NCBI GenBank assembly: GCA_963930655.1
Contig: OZ005608.1
Coordinates: forward strand, 11,284,001-11,348,000
From: Myrica gale
Lineage: Eukaryota > Streptophyta > Magnoliopsida > Fagales > Myricaceae
Length of the DNA stretch: 64,000 nt
Reading direction: 5' to 3'
Positions 11,211-23,815 of the stretch are shown here, one piece after another. A program made the translations under genes and the position numbers. The notes beneath the pieces are model-generated. The model was given only the letters and a program-made list of their open reading frames with translations, did not search any database and was not told where the DNA came from. Position 1 is the first letter of the stretch. The number at the start of each line of letters is the position of its first letter.

Positions 11211-14200
11211 TGCATTTTATTATCTAATAGAAGTAAAAAGAAGGAGACAAAGCATTAACTAGATGACATGACTTGTAGAGCAAAGAAAAGTCAAAAGAGA
11301 AGGAGGTAGGAGAAGTTATGTGAGGCATAAGAAAGCGAGAAACAAAAGAGAAACAAGAAACGCCAAATAAAATAAAAGAAAGGCAAAAGAGAGGGAGTGA
11401 TGGTGATTCACGTGAAAGAGAGGAAAGAAAAAACAAATGTAGGCTGAAAAGAGAAGTAGGTGTAGGCTGAAAAATAAGGGTAGGCTGAAGAGAATTCACG
11501 TGAAGGGCAAAAGAAGGCAAAGAAATAAAAAAGAGGAGACAAGGCATTAAATGAGCTGACAATATCACATGGGAAATACAAGCAAGACTTTTCTCCCCCC
11601 CCCCATTTTGGACGTGAACTTGGCTAAATTCAGCCATGTCACTTTGCCTTTCACGCCTCTCCCTTTCCACACACATTCATTTCTCACTTGGTTGCACAAG
11701 AGAGCACAAAAAGAGAGAAAGGGGAGAGAGACCGAGAGGAGAAGAAGGAAAAAAGGAAGAAAGCTGAAGATAATAAGGGGGAGAAGCCATGGAGAAGAAT
11801 AGGAAAGGAGAGGGAAGTTGTGAAGGAGATCAAGAAAGAGAACAAAGAAACTAAGAAGAAAAAAAAAAAGAAGTAGAGAGGAGAAACGACAAGGTAAGTT
11901 CGGCCTTTGGAGGTTGAGCTTGACCGAATGTTTTCTTGCATGTTGTGTTGTCATGTGTGTGGGTTGGTTGTGAAGTTGCTGGTGGTGGAGGATACATATG
12001 AAGGACACGGATTTGGTTGGATGGAAGAATAGAAATATGTTGTTGTAAGGATTTTAACATGCATGTAGGATTTGAGATCTCTTGGCCGAATGTTGTGATC
12101 TGTTTGAAGTGAATTAGTTGTTGTATATTCTTGTGACTAGGGATTGGGTATTGATGTTTGAAGTCGCTGATTTGAGTTGTTAAAGCTTCAGAAACATGTT
12201 GGATTATGACCTTGCTTATAGACTAGTTGCATGTGGAGTTAAAGTGTAAATCTTTGATTTTTGGAAGCTAATAAACTTGTTGTTGTAACTCTTGAAAATA
12301 GATATGAACACGGTACGTTGGGTGATGATTAGGGTTTCGGTCAGTGGCCATAACCTAGAAGCAAGTGGGATTGGATAATGTTAACTTAAGATAGTATTGT
12401 GAAAATGGAAGAAATGGTTCATGGGAGTCGAATGGTGCTGCTGCCCTATGGCATAGGATGTATCTTTTGTTAGGTTTTCTTAAGGGTTGTTTGCTGTTAA
12501 GGAGTATGTTGATATTATTGATTAGAGCAGCAAGCTAAGCACATAAACGAATTGAGTTATGCTTGGAGAGTAAAGGATCAAGCATGCTTGGGTTGGGTGA
12601 TTACTTGCATGTTGTGAATCTTTGAATCATGGGAAGTCATGAAACTTGAGAATTCTAAGGCTGAAAATGTCCATACTGACCTGCTCTTGTTCTAGGTCTG
12701 TAAAGTAACGATGGATTAAAGTGCAAGAGAGCCATAGGTTGGTTAAATAATGAGAAAACAATGCATGCAATCACAAGCTCTAGCATATCACTAGACTCAG
12801 TTTAAGTTAACCTTGATGGCAAAGTTTAGCCTTCAACCTTAGGTTATGATATAGTTTTATGAGAGTAAAAGAATTCAAACTAAATTTCAGGTCATTTCGA
12901 TAAGTATTGAATTAGTTATGAGATTTTAAAGGTCCAGACGTCAAGCTGCCAACAGCCTTGCACGCCCAGAACTTTTGCACAGTTCGAATACCTTTTCAGT
13001 GATCAGTTTAAGTCCAAATGTTATGAATCTGGTCTTGGAATTTAAGTTTGTGAAAGAAGAACACTTTGAGGTAAAATTCGTGTGATTTGGAGATGTAATA
13101 CATAAGTTGTGCCCTGTATAAGGTATCATCACGTTCGACCAGCGTGTGACTCACGCTCGAGCGCCCTTCGAAAAATATCAGACAGAGTCGTGCCGCTCGA
13201 CCAACACTTGAGCGGACTTGGAGGATTTTATACAGACTCATAAGTTTCAACAGCCGCTCGACAACCGCTCGAGCGACACTAGGACAGAAGCTTGGTGCTC
13301 GACCGACGCTGGAGCGGACTCCGAAGAATTTCAGAATCTTTTAGAGTTCCTTTTTAAGACTTGTGAAACCCTACTATTAACGAGGCTAGCCGACCAAAAC
13401 TGAGTTAAGGAGTTTATTGAGAGTTTTGGGTGCCTCTTTCCTTTGGAAAAAGTGTTGAGAGAATTTGTGCTTCAAGTTGGTTGATTCTTCCTCATTCTTC
13501 AATTATTACGGATCCGATCTTGGATATTGAGGTTATGAAAGACGATGTTGTAAGATCAAGTTGAAATACCCTAGGAATTCACTTAAATTGGAGTTGTTTG
13601 ATGTGTATGATTGTTGTTTTCAAATTTGCTTTATGAAAGCTAAAAATGTTTAAAAGAAATTTCAAGTACGATTTCATGTATGATTTCACGTAAAGGAAAT
13701 CCCATGTTTGAAGATACGGATTTTGAAACCGAGTACGTATATAACTACTTTTCTTTAATGTTTATTCTTAAGGGTTAAGTAACGAAAACAACTCGCTTGT
13801 AGGGAAAGACCCATTCTAAGCTCGAGATGTTCGAGGTAAGTGAAAACTTACTTTTTATGAAAACTGGAATGATACACAGTATGTTTTTATGATCAAGCAT
13901 AACATGTAATTTTTATCAAGAATAACATGTTGTTTATAACCAAGCATAACACAGTTTCAAAATGTATCATTCCAGATTTGCCAAGTGACAGGAATCCTGA
14001 GGATTACCTGACTTAGTAAGTATTAGATTGTAATGTTGGTCATAGGCCATTGGGAATGTACTACGGGTCAGGAGTTGGAGAATGCACAAGAAGCCCTAAG
14101 AGTGCTTGATATCATACTGAGGCAGTGGGTTGCTAAACAATAATGTATGGTATATAAGGATTCAAGATGTAATGTAAAGACGTTATAAGTAGGTCAATAT

Positions 14201-14458
14201 GAAGAGGTTTTGATGGAATCCCTTAGATCATGTACCTCAGTCATGCAGTCATGCTATATAATTAAGATGCTTACACTATTACCGATGAAGTCGTTTTGTG
14301 TAAGTTGAAGTTTATGTAAATCTCCTTGGCCGTCTCTCTCAGTTGTATGTATATAAAAAAAATTCCGCTGCAAGACTAAGAGAAAACGCTGGAACATTCA
14401 TTGAGTGGATGTTCGCGGCTGTCATTAACCCCTTCGGGCTAGCTTTCAGGGCGTGACA
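11077..14458 (+). repeat. gypsy (Tekay/Del-like) 3' LTR, ~3.4 kb
   Basis: Starts TGTGCGACCCCGAA directly after the purine tract AAGGAGGGGAGGA and ends GGGCGTGACA, giving TG...CA ends of the sort seen in long Tekay/Del LTRs. It contains no gene. Short open stretches at 11.2-12.1 kb are low-complexity Ser/Phe/Leu-rich and are not taken as coding. Confidence 0.75.
13120..13335. repeat. cluster of GCTCGA palindromic motifs in the gypsy LTR
   Basis: Blocks of the form 'cgctcgaccaacgcttgagcggact' recur about four times with spacers of about 50-70 bp. Each carries a TCGA or CTCGAG core. Confidence 0.65.
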
Positions 14459-14460
14459 TT

Positions 14461-15000
14461 AACATAGGATGCACACAACACTGTTAATAAGGTGGTGCGC
14501 ATGGCACTGTAACATCGGGTGCATACAACAATTTAACAAGGTGGCACACATGTCAATGTAACATCGAGTGCACACAGCACTGTAACAAGGTGGTGCTCAT
14601 GGCACTGTAACATCGGGTGCACACAACGCTGTAACAAGGTGGTACGCATGGCATTGTAACATCGAGTGCACACAACACTATAATAAGGTGGAGCGCATGA
14701 CACTGTAACATCGGGTTCACACAGCTGTGTAACAAGGTGGTGCGCATGTCACAATAATAAGGTGGTGTGCATGACACTGTAACATCAGGTGCACACAACA
14801 TTTTATCAAGGTGGTGCGCATGGAACTGTAACATAGGGTGCACACAACATTGTAACATGGCGGTGCGCATGACAGTGTAACATCGGGTGCACACAACACA
14901 ATAACAAGGTGGTCCTCATGGCACTGTAATATAGAATGCACACAGCACTGTAACAAGGTGGTGTGCATGCCACTATAACAAGGTGGTGCGCATGTCTCAG
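14461..15000. repeat. 49-bp minisatellite built of 24+25-bp half units
   Basis: About ten tandem copies of 49 bp. Successive 'aacatcgg' positions (14511, 14560, 14609, 14658, 14707) are exactly 49 apart, and one step (14707 to 14781) is 74, i.e. 49+25. Each unit is a pair of related halves: one like GTAACATCGGGTGCACACAA and one like GTAACAAGGTGGTGCGCATG. The array begins directly after the gypsy LTR end. Confidence 0.92.
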
Positions 15001-15016
15001 TGAGTTAGACATGCCG

Positions 15017-16800
15017 CCCGAGGTGTTCCATCACTGAGGTGCTCACTTTGTTGGTGAAGGGGTGCTCGTGGCATAAGTAAGATAAAGCTAATAGGTCGTC
15101 AATATTATATGTTGAGATAAAACAAAATTATCAGGTTAGATAAATAGATATTATGAGTAGGATAAATTTAACCCGTGTAGGATTTTCTCAATTCCTTGTT
15201 GCGAGGTCAGGAGGTGGTAGTGGCTCTTGAGGTGGCTAATCACACCGCATGGGTATTGGTGAGCGGTCTTTGTCAATTCGTTGTCGTTGATCTCGGTAGT
15301 GAGAGTAGTCGACGTCATGGTCCCTTTTCTCCCCCTACTGGTCGGGAGGTGTGGAATGGAGATGTGCAGCGAACATGTCCCTGTGTTTTTGTGCTTTCGT
15401 CTTGCGTCTGTAAATTTTGTTGAGACTTTCCTCATTAGCGTCTTGAGGAAGTTGCTTGGCATGAGACCTGTGATTTGTGACTTTAGTTTGACCTCATAAG
15501 TTGCATGGAAGGTCGTGATAGCCTCACGATTGAAGCGCGTTAAGTAACTGCTTAGGCATTCTTTAGGGCTATACTTGACGCTGAACAAATAAGAAGTCTG
15601 ACGCTTGATCTGCCTATTGGATGTGTTATGGCTTAGGAACTGCGTGCCGAGGATGTCAAAGTTGTCGATGGTTCCAGCTGGCAAATCAGAGAACAAACGT
15701 TGTGCCGATCCCTTGAGAGTCAATGAGAATGCTCAGCAGATGATGGGATATGCATATGATTGGAGTGCATGTGCAGGCGGAAAATCTCCAGGTGGTACCA
15801 GGGATCATCGGAACCGTCAAATAGGTTGATCTGGGGTGGTCGAAAGCGTGAGGCCAGCGGGCATACAAGTACTTTTGTTGTGAACGGGGAACTGACGACA
15901 TTTGCTAGGATGGAGGAATCGTTCGTCTTAAGGTTCTCCACCATGTTCAGCTTCTGTTGAAGGTGGTCCGCCAACCGCTCGCCCCGTGTTGTTTAGGAGG
16001 AGATTGATAAGTCGATTTGTTGTTTGTGTCCCCTCCCTGTGACTGAAACATACGTGATCGTGTACGAGACGAAGGGGTTTTAGTTTGTTGGATCGTGTTG
16101 ATCTGATGAGCAAGGTTCTCAATGATTTGGATTATGTCGGCCAGTAGCGAGTCGTTGTTTGGGACAACGTCCAGGTTTATTACAGTGTTGTTGCTAGGAA
16201 CAAGTTCTTTGTTTGGGATCGTGAGTGGCTGGTTGTTGTTCGGTATTGCAGCGGAGGAAGGCATTACGATGAAGGAAAGGTGTAAAGGAGCGCGGTGGAA
16301 ATCGTTATGGCAAAAGTAAAAGTGTTTAAAGGTGGCTTTTTTCAAGTACTCCCACAGACAACGCCAGTTAATGATGCCAAAAATTACCACTGGCAGGAGC
16401 CAATTAGACTTGAAAAGGAACAAGAAAAGGGGACGGCGTCGGATCCGGAGGGTCCGATGCTTAAGTTAGATCTCAAGAAGATTTGAGTATGAGAAGAGCA
16501 ATTGAAGCTTGAGTCTAGAGAAGTAATGAGACTTGAGAAAATATGAAGTGGAATACTAAGATCAGTCTTAATAATGTGAGCCTTAGGACTCTTTTAAATG
16601 GTTGAGCAAGAAAATATAGAGGGATAAATTCATATGTGCTTGGGCAGGGGTCTAGAAGGCGCTTGTGGCCTTGGACGGATGGGCTGGTATATTTCAATGG
16701 GCCAATCATATTATGGTCCATCATACTGATGAGCTGATTTATTTCTGATGGGCTGGGCCGGTCATATTATGGCCTATCAATCTCTTTTTCTGTACCAAAT
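15017..16800 (-). mobile_element. Ty3/gypsy Tat-like relic: gag and leader/LTR edge
   Basis: On the minus strand the gag core is visible at 15151-15974: PPQINLFDGSDDPWYHLE, TLKGSAQRLFSDLPAGTID, SYLTRFNREA. It has an upstream Gln/Asn-rich start region near 16055-16265. About 16346-16366 reads TGGCGTTGTCTGTGGGAGTA, the leader typical of Tat elements beside the 5' LTR, and the DNA beyond to ~16790 is probably LTR. Only the gag end is present; it is broken and old. Confidence 0.8.
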
Positions 16801-17210
16801 TAGTTTTATATTCTTTTAAAAGTCCTACAATAGTTCAAAAAGATCACAATCTAACTGAATAATGTTTATTAGCGCAAAAATCGAAAAGAAAGACGCGTCA
16901 TTTGCATCCAATATATGGTCCTCGGAGAAGAATTAAACTCTATATAATATCAATAATATTCTTCTATTTATGTGGAAGTGAAGGTCTGCTCCATCGCCTA
17001 AAAAAAAGGTCTGCTCAATCGTGAATAAAACCAAATTTATAATATATACCAATAGAAAACGAAATTTTAAAAGCTCTTTCCAAGCATTTCTTTGATTTGT
17101 GTTATCTGAGCTTGGAAGTTATGGCTGTAAATTAAGTTCTATTAATTAGGATTTTAAATATTAACTGGGCCACATACAATTTATTAAATTCACCTGCTAT
17201 AGCACCTTTC

Positions 17211-18160
17211 TGATAGAATTTGATAAAGCGTGCATAATTGAAACATAATGGAGAGAGGAGAAAGAGTAACGACAGATAGTGATTTAAGTGGTTCGATCTA
17301 GAAGACCTACATTCACTATAAAAGCCCTCTATGGTTGTATTTGTATTATAAATCCATACAGATTACAAAGATGAATTCACTATTTATAGAGACAATACAA
17401 AGTATAATATGAGAATATTCTTACATTTAAAATTTGAATCTTTGAATCTTGTTAACGATTTTATATCATCATAACCATAATATCATATCAAATCTTGATA
17501 TGATATTATCTCTAATAGCCCCCCTCAAACACAAGATGGAGAATTTTCAAATCTTGTATTTGAAAAACGAAACTATGAGTGATCTGGCCTTGAACAATAA
17601 TAGGCACATGATCATTGAAAAATAGACCAAGTTGTGTCTTTAATAACAATAGACAAATGGCCAAATATAGTTAATAAAGGCAATGAATAAGATGGACAAA
17701 AATAACTTGCATTTTTTTCTCTTTCACTCATCTCTTTCTTTTTTTTGCCTAACACTCACCTCGAAGAATAGAAATCCGTGGGACAAATGAAAGATCTGAA
17801 ATTAATGTATCAGATCTGAGACATGGAGACTCGTCAGAATGTTCATTGAAAGTGCAAGATGCGGAAGCTTGGAGCCGCTAGACTCAACTTATGGCTGCAG
17901 GATCACTGCCTCTGATACTATGATAGAATTTGATAAACCGTGCATAATTGAAACATAATAGAGAGAGGAGAAAGAGTAAGGAGAGATAGAGATTTAAGTG
18001 ATTCGATTTAGAAGACCTACATCCACTATAAAAACCCTCTATGGCTGTATTTGTATTATAAATCTATACAGAGTACAAAGATGAAGTCTCTAATTATAGA
18101 GATAATACAAAGTATAATAAGAGAATATTCCTATATTTAAAATTTGAATCTTTCAATATT
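17211..18160 (-). mobile_element. TRIM-like short LTR element
   Basis: Two direct repeats, 17211-17517 and 17921-18160, both start TGATAGAATTTGATAAA and enclose ~400 bp with no coding capacity. On the minus strand a PBS-like TAGTATCAGAGG lies beside the right repeat and a GTTTGAGGGGGGC purine tract beside the left. Total ~950 bp, typical of terminal-repeat retrotransposons in miniature. A related LTR lies at 39455-39770. Confidence 0.8.
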
Positions 18161-18164
18161 CTCT

Positions 18165-18475
18165 AGAATATGTTCGTTTTCACACTTTTTTCAGGATTCT
18201 AAGTATATTCACAAATCTACCAGCGAATATATTCAGAATTCAAACACAAACACCAATACATTTTACACAATCTCCAACAATTTTTTAATTTTTTATTCAA
18301 CATAAATTTTCTCTCTCTATACTTTTTCACATATCTCTAATACTTTTTTATTAAACAATTACATCAAATCATTTATCTCTCCACTTTACACAAACACCAA
18401 TAAAACTCTATTCAACATAAAAATTCACAACTTTTCTAAAATCGTACATTTTTACTCAAAACGAATATAACCCTA
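18165..18475. mobile_element. possible MITE
   Basis: This DNA is missing from the other copy of the segmental duplication. It starts near ATGTTCGTTTTCAC and ends near CTCAAAACGAATATA, giving a short imperfect inverted repeat. It is AT-rich and non-coding. The ends are not proven. Confidence 0.35.
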
Positions 18476-19060
18476 GATTTCCATTTTTATTTTTTCCTCA
18501 TAATGTGTAATTTTCATCATTTCTCTTTCTATTGCCTCCTTGTATATATGCGAGCAAACATACCCGAGGAACTTACAAAATGTTAAAAGTCACTGTTATA
18601 TAGTTGCTGTTACTTCTGTCTATCTTTTTCTTCTTACAAAAAACCACTTACGACAAAAGACATCCCTCCAAGTGGAGGAACGTCTTGGAACTACCTGCGA
18701 CAGAACTGTGTGGTTTTTAGCTTTAAGAAAATGCCATAAAACATAGTTTTCCTGATCAAGTGAACCAACTGGACTGCTTGCATCTATACACTCATGACAA
18801 CCGACTGCCCACCTATTAGGCTGCCACAATTTAGTTAATAGGACGAAGAAATTGACAGCCGATTAACCACCCAGAAGGCTGCCACGATTTAATAATAGGA
18901 AAGAAATTAACATCAGATGTCACACTTTTTCCATTTCTTTCTTCAAATAAATGTTATTCCATGAGAGTTTGAGCAAAGGGGTTGAGAGGCTCCCGGTGAT
19001 TTCCTCTCAACGCAAGAGAAAAGAAACAAAATTAGAAACGCCATGTGATTTTGTTGACCA

Positions 19061-19739
19061 GAAAGAGAAAGATCATCATCATTTGTTATTGGGATGGCCT
19101 CTTACTTCTCTCTTTTACAATTAGGTTGATATCACAGTAAACGACCTAACACAATCATCGGTGGACCATATAAGTGATCAAATCGCGTACGACCAAACTT
19201 ATTTTAACATAAGTTGGACCATTTGATCATGGGCTAATTAAACGTAGTCTTTGGGAGTTATCATGCATGACGCCGAGTTAAGTTCAATATGGGGTTCACA
19301 ATTCCGAGTTAGATTTTCATTTATTTATCAATAAAGACCCTAAATTAAATCCCTCTCACATCAAGTATATTAGGCCGAAAAGTTTGAAGTAGGCTGTTAA
19401 TTAGCCATACAAATACGTACGCTCAATGTTGACAACCTATTATTGATGAGACCTTAATAACTTAATTATTGAGCTCGTGATGAGAACTTTAAGGCTGTTT
19501 TTACATTACAATATTTATTTTATTAAGGTATACAATACAACGTTACCTAACTTATGATAAGCTGAATCCAATCCCATCAGTGGGCCCATGTTTTAATTAA
19601 TAACCTAAAAGATATGGGTGATTCATTGAAAGTCTGTGCAATTCCATTGTGTAGTGTAACTATGAAGCAACTAACATACTGGAATAGCCCCGCTACACAA
19701 GATTAAAGAAAGTCATAATATATATATATATATATATAT
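19061..19739. other. intergenic DNA ending in a TA repeat
   Basis: No gene seen. A ~60-bp stretch at 19490-19555 (around 'ttattttattaaggtatacaat') is repeated at 20840-20910 inside the viral insert. An uninterrupted (TA)n run at about 19719-19739 forms the left edge of the viral insertion. Confidence 0.6.
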
Positions 19740-19744
19740 CTGAA

Positions 19745-19818
19745 GCTGGTGATCAGGTGACTAACCTTGAATGGGCGAAAGCGGTGATTAGAGAGAGAGT
19801 GGTGGAGACGAGCCATAA
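19745..19818 (-). repeat. left terminal direct repeat of the pararetrovirus
   Basis: 74 bp from GCTGGTGATCAGG to GAGCCATAA, matching 27697-27770 with about five mismatches by eye. Comparable quasi-terminal repeats are known for integrated petuvirus. Confidence 0.85.
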
Positions 19819-20039
19819 CAAATAGAACATAGATGAGGAAGAAAGGAGGAGATGGTAGCAGATATATAAAAACAATTTTAGAAACCCTGATGAAAGGACA
19901 AGCTTCGTTAAACTAGCAATCGACAATAAAAGCCTGTCAAACTGGTATCCACTTGTAACTAGTCTTATAACGAAAATAACTTGAAAAAGTAATGACTAAA
20001 CCAGCCATAGAGGTTGTAATGCATGAGAGCAGTAACTTA

Positions 20040-21620
20040 AAATCGTCCAATCTGGCGGTATGCGTGTATGCATGAAGCAAAAACTTAAAATCGTCCAATC
20101 TGGTGATATACATGACTGCAGATAATAATAAAGTTGAAAGACAAAGATATGACTAAAAACTTCAAGTTACTTCATAAAAAACTTCAAGTTACTTCATAAA
20201 AGGTTTACTTATGACTTAAAAAAAGTAACTAAAGAAAGACTATCAAGGATGGATACATGGTTGATAGACTTAGGCTGACTCAAGAAATGATAGAGAGAAA
20301 GAAAGAGCAGAGATTGAAGCAGAGTTCAAAATTTGATTACAGCTGACTTCGACTTCTAGTTTTAAAGATAGAAGGGTGACTGTAGAATCATGCAGATACT
20401 GTGCAATCACACATTTTTTTACTATGGATGAACATGAACGTGTCGGCTGCTTTTGAATAATAGTTTTTACTGTTCATGAATAGTACTTTCGACTTTTTAC
20501 TGTTCATGAATAGTAACTTGTCGGGTTACTTTCGGCTGACTTTTTCTTTACTTGTCGGCGGAGATTCGACGCTGCATGGCTTCAAAAATCTTCACCAAGA
20601 TCAAAAGGGTCCTAACTATCTTGGAATAATGGGTCCAAATAATCAGGTTTGACTTGACTGGTAGAGGATGAATGAGATGAGGCGGGGGAATGCTAATCTT
20701 GTTCGCTGATCTGGCTGACTTGTAATTGTAATTGATGGCAGAGATCTTGGAGGTCTTCTTTGCATTTAACTTGGGCTATGGCAGAAGCCATAGCAGTCTG
20801 GAGATTGGCCTTGTCGACCATCGAAATGATTAAGAACTTTATGGCTATTTTTACATTACCTTATTTATTTTATTAAGGTATACAATAATCTGTTACCAAA
20901 CTTATGATCTTTCGCAGGTTCCGTGGTCATAGATTACTTAAAACCGTCCAATCTGGCGGTATGCATAACTGCAGATAATAATGAAGTTGAAAGACAAAGA
21001 TCTACTAAAAACTTCAAATTACTTCATAAAAGGTTTCCTTGTGACTTAGAAAAGTAACTAAGAAAGACTATCAAGAATGGATACATGGTTGATAGACTTA
21101 GGCTGACTCAAGAAAGGATAGAGAGAAAGAAAGAGGAGAGATTGAAGCAAAGTTCAAAATCTGATTACAACTTACTTCGACTTTTAGTTTTAAAGACAGA
21201 AGGGTGACTGTAGAATTACGCAGATACTAACTATGGATGAACAGGAACGTGTCGGCTGCTTTCGGCTGATTTCCCTATTTACTTTTACTGTTCATGAATA
21301 GTACTTTTGACTTTTTACTATTCATGAATAGTGACTTGTCGGGTTACTTTCGGCTGACTTTGTCTTTATTTGTCGCCAGAGAATCATTGCTGCATGGCTT
21401 CAAAAATCTTCAACGAGATCATAAGGGTCCTAACTATCTTGGAATAATGGGTACAAACAATCATGTTTGACTTGACTGGTAGAGGACGAATGAGATGAGG
21501 CAAAGGAATGCTAATCTTGTTCACTGATCTGGCTGACTTGTAATTGTAACTAATGGCAGAGATCCTGGAGGTGTTTTTTGCATTTAACTTGGGCCATGGT
21601 AGAAGCCATAGCAATCTGGA
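20040..21620. repeat. ~700-bp direct duplication within the viral 3' region
   Basis: About 20095-20815 is repeated at about 20947-21615 with scattered differences and small indels. Shared stretches include 'ggatacatggttgatagact' and 'ctgttcatgaatagtact'. The unit lies downstream of the pol region on the viral strand. A ~130-bp spacer separates the copies. Confidence 0.88.
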
Positions 21621-21959
21621 GATTGGCCTTGTAAGGCATGAATTGGGAGACTTCCTGTTGGGGAGGAAATTCCTTTATGACTTGGAGAATGATGCTATCA
21701 AATTGAAATTTTTCCCACCATTTAACATGGAATCTGCGGATGCAGATATCATTACTTATGTGGTAATCTCACTTGAGGATCCAAGGGATCTTGTATTTAC
21801 TTGAAAATAAGGAGATTATGGAAAATTGAATTTGATGGAAGTTAACTTTGTGACATATAGAGTAAACTTGCATGGCTTCCTGGAGTGGAGAGAGGAAAAT
21901 TTCTAGGATGGAACCGAACATTTCCCACCAGTGGTGAATCCACGAAAGGAATTGACTGT

Positions 21960-22376
21960 TTAATTTACTATCAAAGCTGAGAAACCAAGAATGAGTAAAA
22001 AAAACTCATTTTGGTAGAAGATTACTTTGGTCCAAGCTTCAGTATAAACATAATAACTGAAATGAGGATGATTGACAAGATCTCTCACTGCTGAGGGGTG
22101 TGATCCACATTCTTTGTAAGACAGAATTTTGACTATGAATAACTTGTGGAAGATGACCTTTTTCTGGGACGGATCAAGCATATCAAGAATAAGATTGGTC
22201 TTAACAGAACCAGTGTTTATAAGAATAACTTTATAAAAACTTATTAACTTGGAAGAGTGATCAGGGATGAAGTACCATTTTGGTGGCAAATAACCTTGAA
22301 CCAGATCAATGACTTGTATTTTTTCATGCAGTTCTTGCTGACTGCGTGTCCAACTATCCCATTTCTGATTGAACAT
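21960..22376 (-). mobile_element. pararetrovirus polyprotein C-terminal region
   Basis: An open minus-strand stretch after the RT region contains a WTRSQQELHEKIQVIDLVQG start and a GSHPSAVRDLVNHPHF segment. It is plausibly the poorly conserved C-terminal part of the polyprotein. The assignment rests mainly on position. Confidence 0.45.
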
Positions 22377-22765
22377 GTATTGATGACATGGCTCGATATG
22401 GAATATCTGATTGATATAGGATTTACATAAAAAAGAGAAGGATTCTTTGGTATGTAAAGAGTGTTACTTTGTAGTATTTTAACCTTTGCAGCTAAGTTTT
22501 ATTAAGGATGACATCAGGAAACTTATCAGCAAATTGGATAGCTCTATCAATGGACAGAATTTGACCTTGGTAAATATTAAAACCTATAAATCTGACTTCG
22601 GTTTGAAATAACTTGATCTTAGGGGCTAAGACCACTAAACCGTTTGACTTAACAATATGGAGACACTTGTGGAGATGTTTCTAATGTTCTTCTATGGATC
22701 TAGAGAATACTAGGACATCATCAATGTAAACTATAGTGAAATCACTAAAAGGGTTAAAAATATCA

Positions 22766-23179
22766 TTAATGATATTCTTTGAATTCACTGGGTGCATTCT
22801 TCAAACCAAAAGGCATTAGGTTCCATTCATAATGACTAAAAGGAGTGTTGAATGCAGTTTTGTACTTGTCTGACTCATGAACTTGGATCTGCCAAAATCC
22901 ATTTTTCAAGTCGAATTTACTAAAACCTGTGGCTTCTGAAAGATGTCCAATAAGGTCTCTTTTTATCAGGGATTGGTACCTAATCCATTGGATAACTTTG
23001 TTCAGAGGCTTGTAATCGATGACTAGTCTGGGAGTTCCTCGTTCTATTTCAGCATTTTTCTCAACATAAAAAGTTGAGCAAGAGCAATGGGATTTACTAT
23101 ACCGAAAGAGGCATTTACTTAAGAGATCTTCGATTTCTTTTTTACAGAATTCCATTATCTCTTGATTCATCTGAATCAA
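22766..23179 (-). mobile_element. pararetrovirus reverse transcriptase region
   Basis: Caulimovirid RT blocks on the minus strand: TPRLVIDYKPLNKVIQWIRY, GFSKFDLKNGFWQIQVHESD and YKTAFNTPFSHYEWNLMPFG, then LKNAPSEF. These distinguish it clearly from gypsy and copia RT. Confidence 0.9.
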
Positions 23180-23699
23180 ACGAGCTTTAGTGGGAATGTT
23201 TTTCTCACTAAACTCAAGGAGATAAGGTATCTTGACTATGTGTTGCTTTCGATACTAGAAAGCATTGGGAAGATTAGAACAGACTTGTTGTTCTAGCTTA
23301 ACTTTGAATGACTTGATTTGGTTTTGAAGAGTTTGACTTGAGAGTTGTTCCTCAACGCTTTTGAACTTGATTTCTTCCTTAAGGAAATCAAGATGTTGAG
23401 TTTTACTAACAATGAAATTGAAAGTTTTACTAATGGATGATTCCTAAAACATGGTAAGTTCGCGAGACCGGGGAGGGCTAACGAACTCAAAGGTAACATC
23501 CTGGCCGAATACATTGGTTATAAGACCTTCATTACTTGTGGTGAAAGTATATAACAACAAATGAAGGGAGTAACTAAGATAACTTTCTGATCAGGTATGT
23601 TTTTTACGAGAACAAAGGGTAACTTACAGCAAACATTGTTTTTATAGATGTGTGTTGTGGTTAACTTGTAACTGATACCCATGGAACTACAATTGGCTG

Positions 23700-23815
23700 A
23701 GAGGAGTCGTTATTTTGACTTCTGATAGTACTTGGTAGGGATGAGTCCTTCTTGAATACAATTAAGATCCGCACCTGAATCTATATGGACAGTAACCTCA
23801 AAACTATATTCAAAG
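23700..23815 (-). mobile_element. pararetrovirus aspartic protease motif
   Basis: The minus strand reads VHIDSGADLNCIQEGLIPTK, the retropepsin-type D-S-G-A active site and following conserved loop of caulimovirid protease. It lies between the capsid knuckle and RT as expected. Confidence 0.85.

Larger units (their letters stand above)
16786..19060 (+). repeat. segmental duplication copy A, part 1
   Basis: Host intergenic DNA at 16786-17210 matches 35668-36113, and 18530-19035 matches 36117-36560, same order and orientation. The middle (17211 to ~18530) is extra DNA: a TRIM-like element plus a possible MITE. No gene is seen in it. Confidence 0.85.

Noticed and set aside
11224-12060. Several hydrophobic open frames
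   Set aside because: They lie in the gypsy LTR over purine/pyrimidine-rich DNA and are low complexity.
14461-15000. CRISPR-like array
   Set aside because: The repeats are contiguous with no unique spacers, and the genome is a plant's.
14553-15012. Cys/His-rich repeat proteins on the minus strand
   Set aside because: They are frames through the 49-bp minisatellite.
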